DNA of 64,000 bases from Brucella pseudintermedia (GTDB taxonomy: Bacteria; Pseudomonadota; Alphaproteobacteria; Rhizobiales; Rhizobiaceae). A model generated the notes under the pieces. That model saw only the letters and a list, made by a program, of their open reading frames with translations. It was not told the DNA's origin and made no database searches. Made by a program: the position numbers and the translations under genes. Each line of letters begins with the position of its first letter. The first letter of the stretch is position 1. The stretch lies in NCBI RefSeq assembly GCF_042697365.1, contig NZ_CP137604.1; one strand, 5' to 3'. This document shows positions 8,749 to 17,896 of this stretch, piece by piece.

Positions 8749-11283
8749 ATGCGTACTTCGAAATGGGTGGTTGTGCTATATAGCCTGATCGTTGCGATCG
8801 GCGTTATCATCGCCTTGCCCAACTTCTTTACCCAAAAGCAACTTGACGCGATGCCGTCCTGGTTCCCCAAGCGCCAGGTCACGCTCGGCCTTGATCTGCG
8901 CGGCGGCTCCTATCTCGTGCTTGAAGTCGATGCAGCCAGCCTGAAGAAGGATCGCTTGCGGACTTTGCTCGACGATGCCCGCAGCAAGCTGCGCGCCGAA
9001 CGCATCCAGCCGCAGTCTATCCGCGCCGTCGGTGATGCGGTTGTCGTGACCATCCCTGACGCCGACCAGCGCGCCAAGGCGGAAACTGCACTGCGCACCT
9101 TGATTTCGCAGGTCAATACCAGCGGGTTCGGTACGGCGATCAATGACATAGATGTCGCCTCGACCGACAATCAGGTGCGTCTGACCCTGACGGAAGCGGG
9201 CTTCAACTACCGCCTCGACGCCGCTCTCCAGCAGAGCCTTGAAATCATCCGTCAGCGCGTCGACCAAGTTGGCGTCGCCGAACCTTCGATCCAGCGCGTG
9301 GGTTCTGACCGCATCGTGGTTCAGCTTCCCGGCCTTCAGGATCCGGCACAGCTTCGCCAGCTTCTTGGAAGTACGGCGAAAATGAGCTTCCATATGGTTG
9401 CGGATGCCAATCCGAACGATGCGCCGCCTCCCGGCGTGACGATTATGCCGGATTCCAAGGATCCGAATATCAAATACCCGATCGAAGATCAGATCGCGCT
9501 TTCCGGCGAGCGTCTCACCGATGCGCGTGCAGGATTCGACCAGCGTACCAATGAGCCGATCGTGTCCTTCCGCTTCGATAGTCTCGGAGCGCGCCAGTTC
9601 GCGGATATCACCACAAAGAACGTCAATCGCCCGTTCGCTATCGTGCTCGACGGCAAGGTGTTGAGCGCTCCGGTCATCCGCGAACCGATCACCGGTGGTT
9701 CGGGTCAGATTTCCGGCAGCTTTACCGTTCAGGACACGGTGGTTCTTTCCGCACTCCTGCGCGCCGGCGCCCTGCCCGCGCCGCTCACCGTTATCGAGGA
9801 ACGCACGGTTGGTCCTGATCTCGGCGGCGATGCGATCAAGATGGGCCTGATTACCGGTGTGATCGGCTTCGTGCTAGTCGCGGTCTTCATCCAGCTCCTG
9901 TACGGTGTCTGGGGAACTATCGCCAATGTGGCCCTCCTGCTTCACACCCTGCTTACCTTCTCGGCCTTGAGCCTTATTGGTGCAACGCTGACATTGCCTG
10001 GCATCGCCGGTATCATTCTCGGCATTGGTATCGCGGTTGACGCGAATATTCTCATCAACGAACGTATCCGCGAAGAAACGCGGCGCGGCCTCGGAGCCAT
10101 GGCCGCGCTGGACAAGGGCTTCCACAGCGCTTTCTCCACCATTGTGGACGCGAATGTCACCTCGCTGATCTCGACTCTGCTGCTCTTCACCTTCGGCACA
10201 GGCCCGGTTCGCGGCTTTGCGATTACCATGATGCTCGGCATCGCGATCTCCATGTTCACGGACGTAACGCTCGTCCGCATGGTGATGGCGTGGTACGTTC
10301 GCAAACGTAAGCTGAAGGTGCTTGTCATCGAGCCGTTCCTGAAATTCGTTCCCGAAAAGACGAATATCAGCTTCATGAACGCCCGCTTCGTCGGCATTGG
10401 TGTCTCGATCGTCCTGTCCATCCTGTCGATTGGCCTGTTCTTCAAACCGGGTCTGAATTACGGCATCGACTTCAAGGGCGGCATTCAGGCGGAAATCGTT
10501 ACATCACAGCCTGCCGATCTGGCGCAATTGCGCGCCAAGCTTGGCTCGCTTGGACTTGGTGAAGTCGCGCTCCAGTCTGCAGGCAGCCCGAACGATGTTC
10601 TGATCCGCGTGCAGCGGCAGGATGGTGGCGAAGAAGCGCAGACGGCCGCCGTAAACAAGATGCGTCAGGCTGTCACCGAGCTCGATCCCGGCGTGAAGAT
10701 CGAACGGACGGAAGTCGTCGGTCCGAAGGTCTCTGGCGAACTGGCCCGCTCCGGCTTCATCGCGGTTGTCCTTTCGGCGCTCGGCATGCTCATTTATCTG
10801 TGGTGGCGTTTCGAATGGTTCTTCGCGATGGGCGCGATCATCACGCTTGTCCTCGATACCACCAAGATGGTCGGCTTTTTCGCGCTGTTGCAGCTCGACT
10901 TTAACCTGACCGCCATCGCAGCGCTTCTGACTGCTATCGGCTACTCGGTAAACGATAAGGTTGTGGTTTATGACCGCATGCGAGAAAATATGCGGCTTTA
11001 TAAATCGAAACCGCTGCGCGAAATCGTGGACATGAGTATCAATCAGGTGCTCGTCCGCTGTATCTATACATCGATGACGACGTTCCTGTGTATGCTTCCG
11101 ATGGCTATCTGGGGCGGCAGCGCGGTTCATAATTTTGCCGTTCCGATGCTGTTCGGTATCGTGATCGCAACGTCGTCGTCGATCTTCATCGCTGCTCCGA
11201 TTCTGCTCTTGCTCGGCAACTGGTGGCAGCACCGAAAGGAAGCCCACCAAGCAATTGAAGACAGCGCCGCAGCGCAGAAATGA
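8749..11283 (+). CDS. secDF: Protein translocase subunit SecDF (fusion)
   Basis: 844 residues that join SecD and SecF in one chain. The SecD half begins with a membrane segment, then LGLDLRGGSYLVLEV (about 45-60), the large periplasmic P1 domain, and five membrane helices with GIAVDANILINERIREE (about 425). The SecF half starts near residue 540 with GLNYGIDFKGG and ends with its own membrane helices carrying GYSVNDKVVVYDRMREN. SecDF uses the proton gradient to pull secreted proteins through SecYEG from the periplasmic side. The fused form is usual in many alphaproteobacteria. Another plus-strand gene follows after a hairpin. Confidence 0.97.
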   Translation: MRTSKWVVVLYSLIVAIGVIIALPNFFTQKQLDAMPSWFPKRQVTLGLDLRGGSYLVLEVDAASLKKDRLRTLLDDARSKLRAERIQPQSIRAVGDAVVVTIPDADQRAKAETALRTLISQVNTSGFGTAINDIDVASTDNQVRLTLTEAGFNYRLDAALQQSLEIIRQRVDQVGVAEPSIQRVGSDRIVVQLPGLQDPAQLRQLLGSTAKMSFHMVADANPNDAPPPGVTIMPDSKDPNIKYPIEDQIALSGERLTDARAGFDQRTNEPIVSFRFDSLGARQFADITTKNVNRPFAIVLDGKVLSAPVIREPITGGSGQISGSFTVQDTVVLSALLRAGALPAPLTVIEERTVGPDLGGDAIKMGLITGVIGFVLVAVFIQLLYGVWGTIANVALLLHTLLTFSALSLIGATLTLPGIAGIILGIGIAVDANILINERIREETRRGLGAMAALDKGFHSAFSTIVDANVTSLISTLLLFTFGTGPVRGFAITMMLGIAISMFTDVTLVRMVMAWYVRKRKLKVLVIEPFLKFVPEKTNISFMNARFVGIGVSIVLSILSIGLFFKPGLNYGIDFKGGIQAEIVTSQPADLAQLRAKLGSLGLGEVALQSAGSPNDVLIRVQRQDGGEEAQTAAVNKMRQAVTELDPGVKIERTEVVGPKVSGELARSGFIAVVLSALGMLIYLWWRFEWFFAMGAIITLVLDTTKMVGFFALLQLDFNLTAIAALLTAIGYSVNDKVVVYDRMRENMRLYKSKPLREIVDMSINQVLVRCIYTSMTTFLCMLPMAIWGGSAVHNFAVPMLFGIVIATSSSIFIAAPILLLLGNWWQHRKEAHQAIEDSAAAQK

Positions 11284-11290
11284 CCCATTC

Positions 11291-11318
11291 GCCGGGCAAG
11301 GTTCATGCCTTGCCCGGC
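11291..11318 (+). terminator. Hairpin after secDF
   Basis: A perfect 11-bp GC-rich stem (GCCGGGCAAGG, 11291-11301 with 11308-11318) with a 6-base loop lies 8 bases after the secDF stop. The T run is poor (TTCC), so it may be an inefficient terminator or a 3'-end stabiliser that lets some transcription reach the next gene. Confidence 0.6.
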
Positions 11319-11360
11319 TTCCACATACAGAATAGAGAAGCCAGAGGGGGAAGGCACCTG

Positions 11361-13205
11361 ATGCCCCATGACACGCCTTTGATAGCGACAATCGTCATCG
11401 GGTTATGCCTGGCCTTCATCTTCGGTGCGATAGCCACCCGCCTGAAAATCTCACCTCTCGTTGGCTATCTCCTGGCCGGTGTCATTGCCGGTCCCCACAC
11501 ACCCGGTTTCGTTGCAGATCAGGACCTCATTCTGCAGCTCGCTGAAATTGGCGTTATACTGCTGATGTTCGGTGTCGGCCTACACTTTTCGCTTAAAGAT
11601 CTCCTTTCCGTCAAAGCCATCGCGGTACCCGGCGCACTTGCGCAGATCGCTGCCGCCGCAGCCCTCGGTACCGGTCTCGGCCTCGCACTCGGCTGGGACG
11701 TGCAGGCGGGTCTGGTTTTCGGCCTTGCCCTTTCAACCGCCAGTACAGTTGTCCTTCTGCGCGCCATGCAGGAGCGCCGCCTGATCGATACGGAACGCGG
11801 ACGCATTGCTGTCGGCTGGCTGATCGTCGAAGACCTCGCAATGGTCATGGCGCTCGTGTTGCTTCCGGCCATTGCCAGCGTCACCGGCCGCGCAGAAGGC
11901 ACGGCAGCAAGCGATCCCATTATTTCATGGCTTGGCCTCGGCATTGGCGGCATCATTCTACTTACCATAGCCAAGGTCATCCTGTTCGTTGCGCTGATGC
12001 TAATCGTTGGACGCAAGGTCATACCCTGGCTTCTCAATGTCGTGGCCCAAACCGGCTCACGCGAATTGTTTCGTTTGGGCGTGCTCGCTATTGCACTCGG
12101 CGTCGCCTTTGGCGCAGCCCATCTGTTTGGCGTTTCCTTCGCGCTGGGCGCATTCTTCGCTGGCATGGTCATGAGCGAATCCGAGCTTAGTCATCGGGCC
12201 GCTGAAGAGTCCCTCCCCCTGCGAGATGCCTTTGCGGTGCTGTTCTTCATTTCTGTCGGCATGCTTTTCGATCCGATGAGCCTTGTCCGTGACCCGCTTC
12301 CCCTGCTCGGAACGCTCGCCATTATTCTCGTTGGAAAGTCGGTCGCTGCATTTTTCATCGTGCGCGCTTTCCGTCGTCCGGTCAGCACGGCGCTCACCAT
12401 TTCGGCCAGCCTTGCGCAAATCGGTGAATTCTCTTTCATTCTTGCAGGGTTGGGCGTCAGTCTCAATCTTCTCCCTCCAGCCGGGCGCGATCTCATTCTC
12501 GCGGGCGCAATCCTCTCAATCTTCCTCAATCCGGTCATGTTCATCGTAGCGGAACGGATGCGGCCATGGATCGAAAAGCGAAGCAAAGGCGAAATGACAG
12601 CCGGTGAGAATATCGAAGCCGAGCCCAGCATTTCCGAGCCCGAGCCTTTGCCGCAAACATCGCTGGTCGCGCACACGATTGTGGTCGGTTATGGCCAGAT
12701 TGGTGCTGGTATCGCGGGAGGATTGCAGGCGGAAACTTCACCTTTTCTGGTGATCGAGGATTCGCCGAAAGTAAGCGCATCTTTGAAGGACAAGGGCATT
12801 GAGGCTATCACCGGCAATGCTTCGGATTCTGAAATACTGGCGGCTGCCAATCCGTCAGCCGCCAGAAATCTGGTCATCGCGATACCCAACGCCTTTGAGG
12901 CTGGTCGTGTGACCGCGCTGGCTCGAGCCGCCAACCCGGAAATAAACATCGTCGTGCGCGCCTGTTCAAAAGCAGAAGCACAATACCTGCATGATCTTGG
13001 CGCTAATTCCGTCATTCTGGGCGAGGAAGAGATTGCAGCCGCCATGGCGAAGGCAATCGGAACCGAAATCAAAAGGAAAGACGCCGTCACCGTTTCGGAC
13101 GGCGAAACGCAGAACGGCATAATGGGAACAATATCGGACGGATTGGCCGATATGACGGGCAATAATGGGGATGATATGAAGCATGAACGCGTGGTGACCG
13201 GCTGA
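11361..13205 (+). CDS. CPA2-family cation:proton antiporter with TrkA-N domain (YbaL/KefB type)
   Basis: 614 residues from the ATG at 11361, which has the ribosome site GGGGGAAGG nine bases upstream; an in-frame extension to 11280 overlaps the secDF stop and a hairpin and is unlikely. Residues about 5-400 form the Na+/H+ exchanger fold (about 12 helices; SPLVGYLLAGVIAGP near 30, FGVGLHFSL near 75). Residues about 430-560 are a TrkA-N nucleotide-binding domain (HTIVVGYGQIGAGIAGGL). This is the layout of YbaL/KefB, potassium or sodium efflux systems gated by a cytosolic nucleotide domain. Ion specificity is not readable. The next gene overlaps its stop by one base. Confidence 0.9.
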   Translation: MPHDTPLIATIVIGLCLAFIFGAIATRLKISPLVGYLLAGVIAGPHTPGFVADQDLILQLAEIGVILLMFGVGLHFSLKDLLSVKAIAVPGALAQIAAAAALGTGLGLALGWDVQAGLVFGLALSTASTVVLLRAMQERRLIDTERGRIAVGWLIVEDLAMVMALVLLPAIASVTGRAEGTAASDPIISWLGLGIGGIILLTIAKVILFVALMLIVGRKVIPWLLNVVAQTGSRELFRLGVLAIALGVAFGAAHLFGVSFALGAFFAGMVMSESELSHRAAEESLPLRDAFAVLFFISVGMLFDPMSLVRDPLPLLGTLAIILVGKSVAAFFIVRAFRRPVSTALTISASLAQIGEFSFILAGLGVSLNLLPPAGRDLILAGAILSIFLNPVMFIVAERMRPWIEKRSKGEMTAGENIEAEPSISEPEPLPQTSLVAHTIVVGYGQIGAGIAGGLQAETSPFLVIEDSPKVSASLKDKGIEAITGNASDSEILAAANPSAARNLVIAIPNAFEAGRVTALARAANPEINIVVRACSKAEAQYLHDLGANSVILGEEEIAAAMAKAIGTEIKRKDAVTVSDGETQNGIMGTISDGLADMTGNNGDDMKHERVVTG

Positions 13206-14152
13206 TGAAAGCAAAGGATTATATCTGGCCGGTCGTAGGCATTTGCGCAGTCGGAGTTTCGGTCTGGCTTCTTTATCGCGAGCTTCGCAGCATATCGCTG
13301 GATGATGTTCTGGACAGCCTTTATGCCATCCGGGCTCACCATTGGGTTCTGGCGGCGGGTTCCGCGCTTCTCGCCTATAGTTCGCTTGCAGGCTATGATC
13401 GTATCGCGCTGCTGCATCTCAAACGCAAAATTTCCTGGCTGTTTATCGCGCTTTGTTCCTTCACCACCTACGCCTTATCGCACAATATCGGAGCCTCAGT
13501 CGTCTCCGGCGCCGTAGTGCGCTATCGAGCTTATTCCTCGCAAGGCATGCCGGGCAGTGAAATCGCCGTCCTGATTGCCTTTTGCTCTTTTACGTTCATT
13601 CTTGGCGTTATCATAACCTCCAGCGTCGTTCTTCTGCTGGAGCCGCACATTCTGATGCGTTTCAACGAGGAACTGACACCGACCGTTTCCATTGTCATCG
13701 CACTTTTGATGCTGGCATTTGTGCTGCTCTATGTCTTCGGCAGCTGGTTGCGCCTGCGCCCGCTCCAGATCGGCAGTTTCCGGCTCGAATATCCGCGCAT
13801 GTCGGTGGTTGTGCAGCAGCTCATCGTCGCTCCGCTGGAACTGATCGGCGCCGCCGGCATCATCTACTTTGCCTTGCCAGAGGCAGGTAATCCCGGCTTT
13901 CTCATTATTCTCGGCATCTTTCTCGTTTCGTTCTCGGCAGCTTTGATATCGCACGCCCCCGGCGGTCTCGGCGTCCTGGAACTGGTTTTCCTGACAGGTT
14001 TGCCGGATATGAATCAGGCAGACGTTCTCGCTGCGCTGATCGTGTTTCGACTGCTTTATCTGCTTATTCCGTTCGCAATGTCGCTCGTGGTGGTGCTCGT
14101 TTTTGAAAAGTCCCAGTTTCTGCTGCGGTGGAACGAAAAACAGCAAAAATAG
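13205..14152 (+). CDS. YbhN/UPF0104-family integral membrane protein (lysylphosphatidylglycerol synthase TM region)
   Basis: 315 residues with about 8 membrane segments spread over the full length and no soluble domain. The fold belongs to the lysylphosphatidylglycerol synthetase transmembrane family (LPG_synthase_TM), with features such as LSHNIGASVVSGAVVRYRAY near residue 92 and HAPGGLGVLELVFL near 255. MprF uses this module as a flippase; stand-alone members such as YbhN have been linked to envelope phospholipid handling. The stop of the antiporter and this start share a base (TGATG at 13203-13207), so the two are translationally coupled and probably one operon. Confidence 0.85.
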   Translation: MKAKDYIWPVVGICAVGVSVWLLYRELRSISLDDVLDSLYAIRAHHWVLAAGSALLAYSSLAGYDRIALLHLKRKISWLFIALCSFTTYALSHNIGASVVSGAVVRYRAYSSQGMPGSEIAVLIAFCSFTFILGVIITSSVVLLLEPHILMRFNEELTPTVSIVIALLMLAFVLLYVFGSWLRLRPLQIGSFRLEYPRMSVVVQQLIVAPLELIGAAGIIYFALPEAGNPGFLIILGIFLVSFSAALISHAPGGLGVLELVFLTGLPDMNQADVLAALIVFRLLYLLIPFAMSLVVVLVFEKSQFLLRWNEKQQK

Positions 14153-14186
14153 ACCCGCCAGACATGGAGCATAATTTTCACATAAT

Positions 14187-14210
14187 CGCTCTAAATTGAA
14201 TTTGTTTTCC
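14187..14210. repeat. Possible copy A of a short intergenic repeat
   Basis: The sequence CGCTCTAAATTGAATTTG followed by TTTTCC closely matches a second site at 17663-17684 (CGCTCTAAACTGGATTG then TTTTCG). Both lie between genes. Similar GCTCTAAA-type elements are common in genomes of this group, but I name this from memory and from two copies only. Confidence 0.4.
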
Positions 14211-14315
14211 TTAAAAAGGCGGCTTCCGCCACTTATCTTGGAACCAGTTTCGCAAAGCGCAAGCATCGCGAAATTGAACGCCCTCCCAAGGCTTTAATTC
14301 CAAGAGGAAAGACGC

Positions 14316-14879
14316 ATGCCTGCGACATTGATCATCCCCGGCTACAAGGGATCGGAAGCAGGCCACTGGCAGCGCCAATGGTTGCATGACGATCCGTCAG
14401 CATTGCTCGTCGAACAGGACGACTGGCACTATCCGGTGCTATCCGACTGGATGCACGCGCTCGAAGCCAAGCTCGCCGAAAACCCCGGCGCGGTTCTGGT
14501 TGCCCATAGCCTCGGCTGTGCGCTCGTCGCCCATCTGTCGAGCCGACCATCGGCTGCTCATGTGGCGGGTGCACTTCTCGTTGCACCGGCCGACGCTGAG
14601 ACCATCGCCCGCAGGGACAGTCGTTTCCAGAGCTTTGCCCCGCTGCCCCGCCACGAACTGGGTTTCCCTTCTATCGTCGTGGCAAGCCGCAACGATGAGT
14701 ATATGAGCTTTGCCAAGGCTGAAGCTCTTTCGCATGTGTGGGGTTCGGGATTTGTCGACCTGGGCCATGCCGGTCACATCAACGTGGCAAGCGGTTTCAG
14801 CCGCTGGCCTGAGGGAATTATTCTGGCGTCCTCGCTGCACAGAGAACCGGTAACCAACACGCTTTCCCAAGCAGCGTGA
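14316..14879 (+). CDS. RBBP9/YdeN-family alpha/beta hydrolase
   Basis: 187 residues, the normal length for this small serine-hydrolase family. The catalytic triad is visible: Ser65 in AHSLGC, Asp127 in SRNDEY and His154 in GHAGHIN. The N-terminal IIPGYKGSEAGHWQRQW is typical for the family. It is cytosolic (no signal peptide). Members hydrolyse small esters; the physiological substrate is unknown. It is convergent with cysW (minus strand) and does not share its operon. Confidence 0.9.
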   Translation: MPATLIIPGYKGSEAGHWQRQWLHDDPSALLVEQDDWHYPVLSDWMHALEAKLAENPGAVLVAHSLGCALVAHLSSRPSAAHVAGALLVAPADAETIARRDSRFQSFAPLPRHELGFPSIVVASRNDEYMSFAKAEALSHVWGSGFVDLGHAGHINVASGFSRWPEGIILASSLHREPVTNTLSQAA

Positions 14880-14883
14880 CCGC

Positions 14884-14919
14884 GAGCCGTCTATTCCTCG
14901 AATGGACGGCTCCCTTTTT
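14884..14919. terminator. Terminator between the hydrolase and cysW
   Basis: A long stem (GAGCCGTC...GACGGCTC, 14884-14891 with 14905-14912, extended by ATTC/GAAT across a T:G pair) is followed by CCCTTTTT. It begins five bases after the hydrolase stop and also lies at the 3' end of the sulfate operon on the other strand. Confidence 0.85.
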
Positions 14920-15749
14920 CAGGCGCCCTGCCTGCGCTCAAGCAGAACCTTCAAAACAAGCGTGAGAAGAGCGATCAATGCCAGCGTCGAGGCTGCTGCG
15001 AAAGCACCGGCGACATTATAGTCGTTGAACAGCAATTCCACCTGTAGCGGCAGCGTATTGGTCTTGCCTCGGATGGCACCAGAGACGACCGAAGTTGCTC
15101 CAAATTCCCCCATGACACGCGCATTGCAAAGCACCGCGCCATAGAGCAACGCCCACTTAATGTTGGGCAAGGTAACATAGAAAAAGGTCTGCCAAGCGTT
15201 GGCCCCGAGCGTCAAAGCCGCTTCTTCTTCATCACTCCCCTGCACTTCCATGAGCGGGATCAGCTCCCGCGCCACGAAGGGCGAAGTCACGAAAAGGCTG
15301 ACCAGAAAAATCGCTGGGACCGTGAACATGATCTTGATGTCGTAGGACTCCAGTAGCGGCCCCAGCAGCCCCTGCGATCCATAGAGGAAGAGATAGGTAA
15401 CACCAGCCACGATAGGCGAAACGGAAAAAGGTATTTCCACGAATGTGATCAGAAGCCTGCGGCCGGGAAAGCGGAATTTCGTTACCAGCCACGCTACACA
15501 GACACCGAAAGCCATGTTGATCGGGACAACAACGATCGCAGTCAACACAGTGAGCCACACCGCATGAAGCGTGTCTGGCCTCAATATCTCGCTGAAAAAG
15601 ACATCGACGCCTTTGCTGAATGCATAGGAGAAGATGACGGCAAGCGGCGCTCCGATACAGATCACAGACAACACGGCTGCGAGCCAGATCAATATGTTGC
15701 GCATCGGGCCCGAATTTCGTGCCTGCATGCTTGCGCTAGCGTTCTGCAT
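14919..15749 (-). CDS. cysW: Sulfate/thiosulfate ABC transporter permease CysW
   Basis: 276 residues, six membrane segments, with the binding-protein-dependent permease EAA loop (EEAALTLGANAWQTF then LPNIKWALLYG) at about 190-215 that docks on the ATPase. Together with CysT it forms the inner-membrane channel for sulfate. Its start overlaps the cysT stop by 14 bases. It is the last gene of the minus-strand operon; the expected next gene, cysA, is missing and a convergent terminator follows. Confidence 0.93.
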   Translation of the reverse strand: MQNASASMQARNSGPMRNILIWLAAVLSVICIGAPLAVIFSYAFSKGVDVFFSEILRPDTLHAVWLTVLTAIVVVPINMAFGVCVAWLVTKFRFPGRRLLITFVEIPFSVSPIVAGVTYLFLYGSQGLLGPLLESYDIKIMFTVPAIFLVSLFVTSPFVARELIPLMEVQGSDEEEAALTLGANAWQTFFYVTLPNIKWALLYGAVLCNARVMGEFGATSVVSGAIRGKTNTLPLQVELLFNDYNVAGAFAAASTLALIALLTLVLKVLLERRQGA

Positions 15750-16557
15750 AACGAAGCTGCCTTGCCTGGATGAGATTGGTCACAAGAAGCATGACAAAGG
15801 CCGTAACAAGCATCACGAATGCAAGTGCAGCCGCGGCGGGATAGTCATATTCGTCCAACCGGATGAAAACGAGCAGTGACGTGACTTCGGTTTCGAAGGG
15901 CAGATTGCCTGAGATAAAGACAATCGAACCAAACTCGCCAAGGCTGCGCGCAAAGGAAAGCGAAGAGCCTGCAAGGAAAGCCGGAAAGATGGTCGGCCAG
16001 ATAATATGCGAGAATGTCTGCCAGGAACTGGCCCCAAGGCTGCGCGCAGCCTCTTCCACATCGGCGCTCATATCTTCGAGCACCGGCTGAACCGTGCGAA
16101 TGACGAACGGGATGCTGGTGAAGAACATCGCGATCATGATTCCAAGTGGTGCGTAAGCGACCTTTATCCCGATCGGTTCAAGAAGCCGCCCGAACCAGCC
16201 ATTCTGAGCGAACAGTGTTACAAGCGCCAGGCCAGCAATGGCAGTCGGCAGCGCGAAAGGAAGATCGACAGCGGCATCGATCATGCGTTTGCCCGGAAAT
16301 TCGTATCGTGTCAGGACCCATGCCAGCAGAAGACCGAACAGGCCATTGAACACGGTCGCCACCGCAGCAGCGCTCAAGGTGATCCTGTAAGTCGCCAGCG
16401 CCCGCTCCGAAGTCACAATGTTCCAGAAGTCGCTCCAGCCGAGACTGGCCGTTTTCAGGATCATGGCCAGCAGCGGCAAAGCCACGATCACAACCAGATA
16501 AAGCAAGGTGCAGCCAAGGGTCAGCCCGAACCCCGGCAACACCGAATTACGTTTCAT
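15736..16557 (-). CDS. cysT: Sulfate/thiosulfate ABC transporter permease CysT (CysU)
   Basis: 273 residues from the ATG at 16557 (MKRNSVLPGFGL); longer frames to 16602 have no better ribosome site. Six membrane segments and an EAA loop (EEAARSLGASSWQTF then IWPTIFPAFLAG) identify it as the partner of CysW. It is transcribed after the binding-protein gene, 67 bases downstream of that stop. Confidence 0.93.
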   Translation of the reverse strand: MKRNSVLPGFGLTLGCTLLYLVVIVALPLLAMILKTASLGWSDFWNIVTSERALATYRITLSAAAVATVFNGLFGLLLAWVLTRYEFPGKRMIDAAVDLPFALPTAIAGLALVTLFAQNGWFGRLLEPIGIKVAYAPLGIMIAMFFTSIPFVIRTVQPVLEDMSADVEEAARSLGASSWQTFSHIIWPTIFPAFLAGSSLSFARSLGEFGSIVFISGNLPFETEVTSLLVFIRLDEYDYPAAAALAFVMLVTAFVMLLVTNLIQARQLRYAER

Positions 16558-16624
16558 GCTTAGAACCGCCACTGGATTTTTCCGAAAAGCGAGGCGACCC
16601 ATGCGGGTCGCCAGTTGGCTTCAT

Positions 16625-17629
16625 TTATTTGCCTTTGAAGAGCTGATCAAGCACTCCGCCTTCAGCGAAATGTTCCTTCTGCACCTTCTCCCAGCCACCA
16701 AAAGCGTCTTCAACCGTTACGAGGCGCACATCAGGATAGATGTCCTTGTGCTTGGCGATGACGTCCTTGTCATGTACGCGGTTGAAGTTTTGGGCCAGAA
16801 TTTCCTGCCCCTCCAGAGAATAGAGGTAATCGAGATAGGCTTCGGCGATCTTGCGCGATCCGCGCTTGTCCACCACCTTATCCACGACCGTAACCGGAAA
16901 CTCCGCCAGCAGGCTGACTTCCGGTACGACAACGTCATACTTATCGGGCCCGAGCACTTTTTCTGTCCCGCGCGTTTCCGCCTCGAAAGTCACCAGAACG
17001 TCACCAATGCCGCGTTCGGCGAAAGTTGTCGTTGCCCCGCGACCGCCTGTATCGAAAACCGGGACGTTTTTGAAAATCTTGCCGATGAATTCATGCACCT
17101 TTGCCTGATCGCCCTTGAACGCCTCGTTCGCGTAAGCCGTCGCGGCAAGATAGGTGTAACGCGCATTGCCCGAGGTTTTGGGGTTCGGGAAGATAACCTT
17201 GACATCATCGCGCGCCAGATCGTCCCAGTTCTTGATGTTCTTCGGATTACCTTCGCGCACGAGGAATGCGGGGAACGAATAATAAGGCGACGAGTTGTTG
17301 GGCAACCTCTTCTGCCAGTCCGCCGGAATCAGATTGCCCTTGTCATGAAGGACCTGCACGTCGGTCACCTGGTTGAATGTCACGACATCAGCCTCAAGCC
17401 CTTCCAGAATCGAACGCGCCTGCTTCGATGATCCAGCATGGGACTGATTGACGGTCAGGTCTTCTCCGGTCTTGGTTTTCCAATCGGCGATGAAGGCCTT
17501 GTTGATCTGCTCGTAGAGTTCCCGCGCGATATCATAGGAAACATTGAGGATTTCCTTTGGCTCCTGCGCGTGAACCGGGGCGCAGCCGAGACCGAGAGCG
17601 ACCGCCGCATATAGAATAATTTTTCTCAT
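16625..17629 (-). CDS. sbp: Periplasmic sulfate-binding protein
   Basis: 334 residues from the ATG at 17629 (MRKIILYAAVALGLG); upstream ATGs at 17635 and 17644 are also possible. A signal peptide ends at PVHAQ. The mature protein has the family features LNVSYDIARELYEQIN, NQSHAGSSKQARSI and, near residue 190, FDTGGRGATTTFAERGIGD, which contact the oxyanion in Sbp-type proteins. It binds sulfate or thiosulfate in the periplasm and delivers it to CysT/CysW. First gene of the operon; regulation is not obvious from the sequence. Confidence 0.92.
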   Translation of the reverse strand: MRKIILYAAVALGLGCAPVHAQEPKEILNVSYDIARELYEQINKAFIADWKTKTGEDLTVNQSHAGSSKQARSILEGLEADVVTFNQVTDVQVLHDKGNLIPADWQKRLPNNSSPYYSFPAFLVREGNPKNIKNWDDLARDDVKVIFPNPKTSGNARYTYLAATAYANEAFKGDQAKVHEFIGKIFKNVPVFDTGGRGATTTFAERGIGDVLVTFEAETRGTEKVLGPDKYDVVVPEVSLLAEFPVTVVDKVVDKRGSRKIAEAYLDYLYSLEGQEILAQNFNRVHDKDVIAKHKDIYPDVRLVTVEDAFGGWEKVQKEHFAEGGVLDQLFKGK

Positions 17630-17662
17630 TAGACCCATCCCCACCGCGCCATTTGCGAAAAG

Positions 17663-17700
17663 CGCTCTAAACTGGATTGTTTTCGGAAAACAAATCTAAC
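17663..17700. repeat. Possible copy B of a short intergenic repeat, with an imperfect palindrome
   Basis: CGCTCTAAACTGGATTG at 17663 matches copy A at 14187. It runs into an imperfect palindrome (GATTGTTTTC / GGAAAACAAATC, about 17674-17697). It sits 30-70 bases upstream of the sulfate-binding-protein start and so might also act in its promoter. Confidence 0.4.
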
Positions 17701-17842
17701 GAGAGAAAAGACAAAATCAATCTAAATCATTGATTTAAATATATAAACTACTTTCAACGCCATTCATGGAAGCCGCGCCCAATCCATATGCTGGCGTGAG
17801 AAAATAATTCTCCCCCGGAGCGAAATTCTGAAATGAAACGCA

Positions 17843-17872
17843 AAAGGCAGGAAGCTTTCGCCTCCTGCCTTC
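17843..17872 (-). terminator. Terminator of the 62-residue protein gene
   Basis: A 9-bp perfect stem (AAGGCAGGA at 17844-17852 with 17863-17871) is followed, on the minus strand, by TTTTGCGTTTC. It lies 26 bases after the stop at 17897. Confidence 0.8.
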
Positions 17873-17896
17873 AAAAATTTACGCGCCTGAACGGAC

